Source: Bacteroidaceae bacterium (lineage in GTDB: Bacteria; Bacteroidota; Bacteroidia; Bacteroidales; Bacteroidaceae). From it: 64,000 nt of DNA. The translations under genes and the position numbers were made by a program. Each line of letters opens with the position of its first letter. Within the stretch, counting starts at the first letter, position 1. Under the pieces are notes generated by a model. It did no database searches. It was not told the origin of the DNA and worked only from the letters and a program-made list of their open reading frames with translations. Below, piece after piece: positions 58,718-64,000 of this stretch. Where the stretch lies: NCBI GenBank assembly GCA_017560125.1, contig JAFYOS010000020.1, forward strand, positions 1 to 64,000, in the 5' to 3' direction.

Positions 58718-59095
58718 TTAAAATTCAATATCTATCTTGATATCCTCGCCCTTGATCTCGTCGCTCGGCTTTTCCGAATCGTGGAGATGCTCGTAGTTAC
58801 GAGGCTGGTACTCGCCCTGCTGAGCCACCACAAAATCTATGGCCTCTCTCAATGACGAAGCAAATTTCTCGAAATCTTCGCGATAGAGGAATATCTTGTG
58901 CTTCTCGAATGACACCATAGCGTTATCCCCCTCGCCCGACACAATTTTTTTACTCTCGGTAATCGAAAGATACATTTCCTCTTTACGATTCTTCTTCACA
59001 TCAATGTAGTAAATTCTCTTACCTGCTTTGATGGCTTGAGAAAAGACTATCTCCTTTTCATTTTCGCCCATACCGGTCTTTTTGTAATCTTCCAT
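58718..59095 (-). CDS. DUF3276/PUR-family nucleic-acid-binding protein
   Basis: 125 residues. The core (about 18-95) has the PUR repeat pattern: RIYYIDVKKNRKEEMYLSI, then IFLYREDFEKFASSL, found in Bacteroidota DUF3276 proteins, which resemble eukaryotic Pur-alpha in fold and bind nucleic acid. The C-terminal tail is acidic and disordered. Physiological target unknown. Single gene. Confidence 0.85.
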   Translation of the reverse strand: MEDYKKTGMGENEKEIVFSQAIKAGKRIYYIDVKKNRKEEMYLSITESKKIVSGEGDNAMVSFEKHKIFLYREDFEKFASSLREAIDFVVAQQGEYQPRNYEHLHDSEKPSDEIKGEDIKIDIEF

Positions 59096-59366
59096 CGTTA
59101 ATAGATTGTGTGTGTTTATTAATTCGGCTCAAATTTGACTATTTTTTTTCACATATAAGCAAAAAACCGAAAGAAAAATCATATTTATTTTGTTATAAGT
59201 AGAAAAAAGTATAAATCCCGGCCCCACGAAAGCGCAAACGACCAATGAACGAAGAGCCGCACGAGAGAAATAATTTTGTTGTCGCCAAAAAGAAAAAACG
59301 AAATTTGTTTGTAGGTATCACAATAAAATGCGACATTTGCAAACAAATCACAAGAGTGGTATTTTT

Positions 59367-60290
59367 ATGATAAACAGAGTTCTCATCCGTATTAAAGTAA
59401 TCCAGGTAATATACGCCTATTACAAAAACTCCGGCAAAAGCATTAAAGCTGCCGAAGACGAAGTATTTTTCAGTCTATCAAAGGCATACGACCTTTATAA
59501 ATTCCTCTTACTCCTTATTGCAGCGGTAACACACTACGCTTCGGATCGCATTGCGTTCAACATGAAGAAGGTGCGCCCCACCGAAGAGGACTTGAACCCC
59601 AACCTGAAGTTCGTGAACAACCGTTTGGCCATGCAGATTGAGGCCAACGAGGAGCTCATCAAGTTCAGAGAAAAGAGCAAGCTCGACTGGGTAAACTACT
59701 CCGACTTTTTGCGTCGTCTGCTCGACACCATAATCGAGAGCGATATATATAAGGAATATATGGCAAGCGACACATCGTCATACGAAGAGGATCGCGAGCT
59801 GTGGAGAAAGCTTTACAAAAACTTCATCTTCAACAACGAAGAACTCGACTCGTTGCTCGAGGAGCTCAGCCTCTACTGGAACGACGACAAGGCCATTGTC
59901 GATACATTTGTATTGAAGACTATCAAGCGCTTCAACGAAGAAGAGGAGGAGCAGCAGGCACTTCTTCCCGAGTACAAGGACGACGAGGACATCGAATATG
60001 CCCACAAGCTATTCAGAGCATCTATTCAGAATGCCGACGAATATCGTAACATGATGAGCGAAAGCTCTAAGAACTGGGACATGTCGCGCCTTGCATTCAT
60101 GGACGTAGTCATCATGCAGACCGCACTCGCCGAGATAACCACATTCCCCCAGATTCCCTTGAATGTGACCTTGAACGAGTACGTGGAAATAGCAAAATAC
60201 TACAGCACCCCCAAGAGCAGCTCGTTCATTAACGGCTTGCTCGACAGCATCATAAAAAACCTGAAAAAAGAAAACAAGATAAACAAATAA
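59367..60290 (+). CDS. nusB: Transcription antitermination factor NusB (long Bacteroidota form)
   Basis: 307 residues from the ATG at 59367 (MINRVLIRIKVIQ); an upstream in-frame start at 59328 adds only unrelated residues. The C-terminal half has the NusB fold (DMSRLAFMDVVIMQTALAEI, then IPLNVTLNEYVEIAKYYS and FINGLLDSI). The N-terminal ~150 residues are the extra helical part usual in this phylum. It helps antitermination on rRNA operons. yajC follows after 20 bases. Confidence 0.93.
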   Translation: MINRVLIRIKVIQVIYAYYKNSGKSIKAAEDEVFFSLSKAYDLYKFLLLLIAAVTHYASDRIAFNMKKVRPTEEDLNPNLKFVNNRLAMQIEANEELIKFREKSKLDWVNYSDFLRRLLDTIIESDIYKEYMASDTSSYEEDRELWRKLYKNFIFNNEELDSLLEELSLYWNDDKAIVDTFVLKTIKRFNEEEEEQQALLPEYKDDEDIEYAHKLFRASIQNADEYRNMMSESSKNWDMSRLAFMDVVIMQTALAEITTFPQIPLNVTLNEYVEIAKYYSTPKSSSFINGLLDSIIKNLKKENKINK

Positions 60291-60310
60291 CATTTTAATA
60301 CTAAACAACC

Positions 60311-60628
60311 ATGAACATTTTACTCGAAGCAGCCGGCGCTGTGCAGGCAATACTTGGTAGCCCCCTTTTCATGTTCGTAATCATCATTGCAATCATGTAT
60401 TTCATGATGATTCGTCCCCAGCGCAAACGTCAGAAGGAGATTGAGAATTTCCGTCGTGGCTTGCGTGCCGGACAGGACATCATCACAAGCGGTGGCATCT
60501 ATGGAAAGATCAAGAACATAGACGATACAACTGTAACCATCGAGGTTTGCAACAATGTAACCATTCGCGTGGACAAGAACTCGGTCTATGCAAGCCCCGC
60601 AGCCATCCAGCAGCAGGAGGGAAAATAA
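60311..60628 (+). CDS. yajC: Preprotein translocase subunit YajC
   Basis: 105 residues with one membrane helix (about 18-38) and the YajC signature right after it (MMIRPQRKRQKE), then GQDIITSGGIYGKI. It associates with SecDF at the inner membrane. Sits in the order nusB-yajC-ybbR-coaE typical of Bacteroidales. A strong hairpin follows. Confidence 0.95.
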   Translation: MNILLEAAGAVQAILGSPLFMFVIIIAIMYFMMIRPQRKRQKEIENFRRGLRAGQDIITSGGIYGKIKNIDDTTVTIEVCNNVTIRVDKNSVYASPAAIQQQEGK

Positions 60629-60658
60629 TCCATACATAATTTTCCGCATTCACCCCAC

Positions 60659-60698
60659 ATGAGGCTGCGTCAAAATACACATTTTGACACAGCCTCAT
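60659..60698 (+). terminator. Hairpin between yajC and the YbbR gene
   Basis: Stem of 9 bp (60659-60667 with 60690-60698) continued by a 7-bp inner stem (60670-60676 with 60681-60687), loop ACAC, followed by ATTTTTT. It should end or reduce transcription before ybbR. Confidence 0.8.
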
Positions 60699-60744
60699 AT
60701 TTTTTATTACCATTCAACGGTTACTTATAAAAACATAGACAACC

Positions 60745-61695
60745 TTGAAACTAAATCTGAAAAACAAGAAATTCATACCCGGAAAAGAATTCCTGCTTTT
60801 CCTGTTCTTCTTTCTAATCTCGTGCTCGTTGTGGTTGATGCTCACGCTGAACAAGTACTACGAGACCGATATTGAAATACCCCTTCGCGTAAAGAAAATA
60901 CCCGAAGACGTGCATGCCGTGTCAATGGAGAAGGAAATCATCAGCATCAAGATAAAGGACAGAGGAACCGTGCTCTTCAATTACAAGACACGCAATTTCC
61001 TGCCTATAACCATCGACTACAACGATTTCCAGAAGCAGAACGGCAAGCTCACACTGCCTACAACATCGTTGAAAAAAGAGCTGGCAGGGCAACTTGCAAC
61101 CTCGACAGAGATATTGTCATTCACCCCCGACAGCATCACATACTACACCCAGACAAGCTCACAAAAATTCCCCGTCGAGATAAGCGGCCACATATCATCG
61201 GCCACACAATACGAGATTGGAGATATAACAATAAACCCCGACTCGGTGTGGGTATTCGGGCCCGAATCGGCCACCGACACCATGATATTCGTATATACCG
61301 AAGCCATCGAAAAGACCGAACTACGCGACTCGGTATCGCTGACAGTGAACCTGCAGGAGAAGAACGGCGTAAAATATAGCACCAACCAGGTGGATATAAG
61401 AATACCCGTCACACCATACACCGAAAAATCGTTCGAAATAGATATAAAAGGAATGGGCTTCCCCGCATCATACAATCTGAAAGCGCTGCCATCAAAAGCA
61501 AAGGTGCTTTTCAATGTAAACGTAGTGCAGATAGACTCGGTGAAGGCGAGCGATTTTGCAATAGGAATAATGTATGGCGACATACACGGCAACAAATCGG
61601 AACGCGCCAAGCTCACCCTGCTCAAACACCCCGACAACGTACGCAACATACGCATCATACCCAACGAGGTAGAATACATAATAGAGCACCAATGA
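60745..61695 (+). CDS. YbbR-domain protein, TTG start
   Basis: 316 residues. A stop (TAG 60736-60738) lies just upstream in frame and no ATG follows before the membrane helix (about 16-35), so TTG at 60745 is the only sensible start. After the helix come YbbR-like beta repeats (IPLRVKKIP, TYYTQTSSQKFPVEIS, DSVWVFGP, DIRIPVTPYTEKSFEIDI). YbbR proteins are membrane-anchored; in Firmicutes the family stimulates the CdaA cyclase, but no cyclase is nearby. It overlaps coaE by four bases. Confidence 0.85.
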   Translation: MKLNLKNKKFIPGKEFLLFLFFFLISCSLWLMLTLNKYYETDIEIPLRVKKIPEDVHAVSMEKEIISIKIKDRGTVLFNYKTRNFLPITIDYNDFQKQNGKLTLPTTSLKKELAGQLATSTEILSFTPDSITYYTQTSSQKFPVEISGHISSATQYEIGDITINPDSVWVFGPESATDTMIFVYTEAIEKTELRDSVSLTVNLQEKNGVKYSTNQVDIRIPVTPYTEKSFEIDIKGMGFPASYNLKALPSKAKVLFNVNVVQIDSVKASDFAIGIMYGDIHGNKSERAKLTLLKHPDNVRNIRIIPNEVEYIIEHQ

Positions 61696-62297
61696 AACCA
61701 CTAAAGCTAGGCATAACAGGCTGCATAGGTAGCGGTAAGTCGTTGATATCAAAAATACTGCAAGGCAAGGGAATACCCGTTTACGACTGCGACAGCAATG
61801 CAAAAGCACTGATGGAGAGCAACAGCGAAATACGCAATACACTCACGGCACTCTTCGGACAGGCGTGCTACCCCGACGGCAAGCATCTCGACCGCAAATA
61901 CCTCGCCGGCTGCATATTCGGCGACAGCAACGCGCTGCAAAAGGTAAACAACATAGTTCACCCCAAGGTAAGAGAGGACTTCGCAAACTGGTGCACCACC
62001 CGACAGGCACCGATAGTAGCCATGGAATCGGCCATACTGTTCGAATCGGGCTTCGACGGCGATGTGGATATAATAATAACCGTAAAGGCCGACCGCGAAA
62101 CATGCATAGAGCGAGCCTGCCGACGCAGCAATGCCACACGCAGCGAAGTAACCAAGAGGCTCGACAAGCAGAACGCAACCATATTGCAGGAGGAAAGATC
62201 GCATTTCGTAATACTCAACGACAACCGCACAGCAGTGCTGCCACAGATAGAAAAAATGATATTGCGCCTGCGTAGTATCATATCCACCAATGGATAA
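61692..62297 (+). CDS. coaE: Dephospho-CoA kinase
   Basis: 201 residues with the P-loop GCIGSGKS at 10-17, DCDSNAKALM, HPKVREDF and VTAD-like VKADRETCIERACRR. It phosphorylates dephospho-CoA in the last step of CoA synthesis. Its ATG overlaps the YbbR stop (ATGA), so translation is probably coupled. Confidence 0.95.
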   Translation: MKPLKLGITGCIGSGKSLISKILQGKGIPVYDCDSNAKALMESNSEIRNTLTALFGQACYPDGKHLDRKYLAGCIFGDSNALQKVNNIVHPKVREDFANWCTTRQAPIVAMESAILFESGFDGDVDIIITVKADRETCIERACRRSNATRSEVTKRLDKQNATILQEERSHFVILNDNRTAVLPQIEKMILRLRSIISTNG

Positions 62298-62333
62298 AAC
62301 AACCCGAAGAGCGACTGAAACAGCTTCTAAAAT

Positions 62334-62364
62334 TTTGTATTACCATTTCTGCGTTGTATTTTTG
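62334..62364 (+). promoter_or_regulatory. Promoter of the DUF5606-like gene
   Basis: TTTG (62334-62337), 19 bases, then TATTTTTG (62357-62364); a perfect match 42 bases before the start. Confidence 0.75.
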
Positions 62365-62405
62365 CACGAATTTTAATATTAACAAACCCAAAACAGATAA
62401 ACGAT

Positions 62406-62825
62406 ATGTTCGAAACAATCCTTACAATCTCGGGCAAACCCGGACTCTATCGCATGTTGTCACGTGGTAACAACATGTTCATCGTAGAAACAGTTGACGC
62501 TACACACAAGCGCATCCCCGTATATAACAGCGACAAAATTGTACTTCTCGACGATATAGCAATATACACCGACACAGAAGAGATACCTTTGAGAAAAGTA
62601 TTCGAAACCATCTACGCTAAAGAGGCTGCAGTACTCTCGTTCAACATCAAGGAGACAACACCCGAAGAACTGAAAGAGTATTTCGAGACCATTCTCCCCG
62701 ACTACGACAGAGAGCGCGTATATCTCACACACATCAAGAAAATATACTCATGGTATAACATCCTTGTCGAGAACGGCGTAACCGATTTCAGCGAGCCCCA
62801 GGAGGAGGAAGCAGCAGCTGAATAA
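62406..62825 (+). CDS. DUF5606-like conserved protein
   Basis: 139 residues without signal or membrane segment. The start (FETILTISGKPGLYRMLSRG) followed by FIVETVD and a C-terminal helical half with LPDYDRERVYLTHIKKIYSWYNIL is, to my knowledge, typical of a Bacteroidota-only family (DUF5606). The first half looks like a small beta barrel. The C-terminal tail is acidic and Ala-rich. Function unknown, probably cytoplasmic and well expressed given its consensus promoter. Confidence 0.75.
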   Translation: MFETILTISGKPGLYRMLSRGNNMFIVETVDATHKRIPVYNSDKIVLLDDIAIYTDTEEIPLRKVFETIYAKEAAVLSFNIKETTPEELKEYFETILPDYDRERVYLTHIKKIYSWYNILVENGVTDFSEPQEEEAAAE

Positions 62826-62859
62826 CCAATATTGAATAACAAACACGCACGAATATAAC

Positions 62860-63510
62860 ATGAAAAAAATAGCAGTTTTAGCAGTAATGGCAATGCTGTT
62901 CGTAGGTTCGGCAAACGCCCAGTCGTTCCTCTCGGGATTGCTCAATAAATTGTCAGGCGCAGTGAGCGACGACGCAAGCACACAGAACACCATCACCAAC
63001 GTACTTGGTTCGCTGTTGGGCGAGAGCATGACACTCACAAAATCTACAATCAAGGGTACATGGTCATACAACGGCGCATCATGCGTACTCGAGAGCGACG
63101 ATGCACTCTCTAAGATTGGTGGCAGCGTTGTAACAAGCACAGTAGAAGAGAAAATGAACGGCTATCTCAAGAAGGTAGGTATCAAAGAGAACACATGTTC
63201 ATTCACATTCAACGAGAACGACAGTTGTACATTCAAAGTAGGTAGCAGAGAGATTAACGGTGCCTACGAGCTCGATGGCGAGAAAAAGACCATCCATTTC
63301 AGCTTCCTTTACGGTCGTTTCACATCAACTGCACACGTTGCATACGACGTAACATCGCTGAACATTGTCTTCAACGCCGACAAGCTGTTGAACCTCGTGC
63401 AGAAGGTAACCCCCACCGCTGCCAAATACAGCACTACATTGAGCACAATGGCTACCCTCCTCGAGAGCTACAAGGGTATGATGCTTGGAATGAAGCTGAA
63501 AAAGAAGTAA
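62860..63510 (+). CDS. DUF4923-like secreted protein
   Basis: 216 residues with a signal peptide (cleavage near ANAQ, residue 21). After a helical part (FLSGLLNKLSGAVSDD) comes a lipocalin-like beta region (IKGTWSYNGASCVLES, CSFTFNENDSCTFKVG, INGAYELDGEKKTIHF), the layout of DUF4923. Function unknown; periplasmic or outer membrane. 34 bases after the DUF5606-like gene and likely on the same transcript; a terminator follows. Confidence 0.7.
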   Translation: MKKIAVLAVMAMLFVGSANAQSFLSGLLNKLSGAVSDDASTQNTITNVLGSLLGESMTLTKSTIKGTWSYNGASCVLESDDALSKIGGSVVTSTVEEKMNGYLKKVGIKENTCSFTFNENDSCTFKVGSREINGAYELDGEKKTIHFSFLYGRFTSTAHVAYDVTSLNIVFNADKLLNLVQKVTPTAAKYSTTLSTMATLLESYKGMMLGMKLKKK

Positions 63511-63527
63511 ACAACAGACATATATAT

Positions 63528-63554
63528 TAAAGGGGCGCATTTTGTGCCCCTTTA
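63528..63554 (+). terminator. Terminator after the DUF4923-like gene
   Basis: A 12-bp stem (63528-63539 with 63543-63554, one G-U) and a 3-base loop, 17 bases after the stop, followed by GTATTT. Confidence 0.75.
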
Positions 63555-63662
63555 GTATTTAGGCCACAGGGAAAGAAAATCCCTGCATCCAAGCAAGAAA
63601 GTACAAGCCCACAGACTTGCATCACTTTGTAACATACGAAAAACCAAAACCATAAATAGACT

Positions 63663-64000
63663 ATGAAAAGAAAACTATTACTGACAATTTTGTGCGCTGT
63701 CACAGGATTACTGTATGCAGGCGAGACACCCATGTGGCTCCGCAACAGCAAGATTTCCCCCGACGGTTCAACCATCGCCTTCACATACAAAGGCGACATA
63801 TTCACGGTACCCTCGGCCGGTGGCGAAGCACGGCAGATTACATCGCTCGGTTCGTACGACACCACCCCCATATGGTCGCTCGACGGCAACAGCATCGTAT
63901 TCTCGTCGAACAGAGAAGGTAGCTTCGACCTCTACATCGTATCGAAGAACGGCGGCACCCCCAAGCGTCTTACAACGAATTCGGCGGCAGAATACCCCGA
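63663..64000 (+). CDS. Tricorn-like protease or WD40/PD40 propeller protein, 3' end cut by window
   Basis: The ATG at 63663 opens a frame that runs off the window (112 residues seen). A signal peptide (cleavage near LYAG, residue 20) is followed by PD40/TolB-type propeller blades: ISPDGSTIAFTYKGDIF, then PIWSLDGNSIVFSSNREG and DLYIVSKNGGTPKRLT. In Bacteroidota this start belongs mostly to large S41 tricorn-type proteases, with propeller, PDZ and peptidase domains following; the catalytic part is outside the window, so the call rests on the N-terminus only. Confidence 0.65.
   Translation, partial: MKRKLLLTILCAVTGLLYAGETPMWLRNSKISPDGSTIAFTYKGDIFTVPSAGGEARQITSLGSYDTTPIWSLDGNSIVFSSNREGSFDLYIVSKNGGTPKRLTTNSAAEYP

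Overview
The window looks like a chromosomal segment of a Bacteroidota bacterium, most likely order Bacteroidales. The signs are: promoters of the TTTG-N19/20-TAnnTTTG type in many intergenic gaps; start sites without obvious Shine-Dalgarno sequences; a type IX secretion C-terminal domain; many signal-peptide proteins and lipoproteins; families typical of the phylum (DUF4199, DUF3276, DUF5606, DUF4923, DUF5020, DUF6048-like, PorT-like barrels); a ~307-residue NusB; and glycoside hydrolases GH92, GH36 and GH43. No rRNA, tRNA, CRISPR array, insertion sequence or phage gene was recognised. Genus cannot be fixed from the sequence alone.

Layout. 1-3.4 kb: the end of a large surface protein (macroglobulin-like part fused to Sel1 repeats) and a small lipoprotein. 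3.5-9.5 kb: M20 dipeptidase, MscS-type channel, a phenylacetate-CoA ligase/ACT pair and a RidA/chorismatase-fold protein. 9.6-14.4 kb, minus strand: a POT peptide transporter, a GH43 lipoprotein and a GH36 alpha-galactosidase. 14.9-18.4 kb, minus strand: a short T9SS cargo gene followed by uvrA. 18.7-22.7 kb: an envelope operon of two LysM + periplasmic-binding-fold proteins and a beta-barrel. 22.8-22.9 kb, minus strand: SRP RNA with its own promoter and terminator. 23.1-26.7 kb: a membrane and envelope operon (DUF4199, GT2, lipoprotein, barrel, ApbE). 26.8-28.0 kb: enolase.

28.2-33.7 kb is a clearly AT-richer island of three genes: a small secreted protein, a CHASE2-type membrane protein, and a 1198-residue exported TPR-CHAT (caspase-like) protein with His and Cys of the putative dyad intact. 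This is the best candidate here for an undescribed system: the parts resemble a membrane sensor plus an extracytoplasmic protease.

33.8-37.3 kb: peptidase T and a GH92 mannosidase. 37.4-48.0 kb: a long housekeeping run rimP-nusA-infB-cvpA-sufBCDS-rnhB behind a strong promoter whose leader holds a terminator-like hairpin. 48.0-54.5 kb: DMT transporter and SpoU methylase, an Hsp20 with a Cys/His insertion, a CBM9-like protein, a metallophosphoesterase, an acyltransferase and an SGNH hydrolase. 54.7-58.6 kb: rplY-pth-hslR on the minus strand, then a Tsx-like outer-membrane channel with an NCS2 purine permease. 58.7-64 kb: a PUR-type protein, nusB-yajC-ybbR-coaE, two conserved small genes and the start of a tricorn-like protease cut by the window end.

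Several convergent gene pairs are separated by very long, nearly loopless palindromes that probably act as bidirectional terminators. All domain calls come from reading sequence motifs; no database search was possible.
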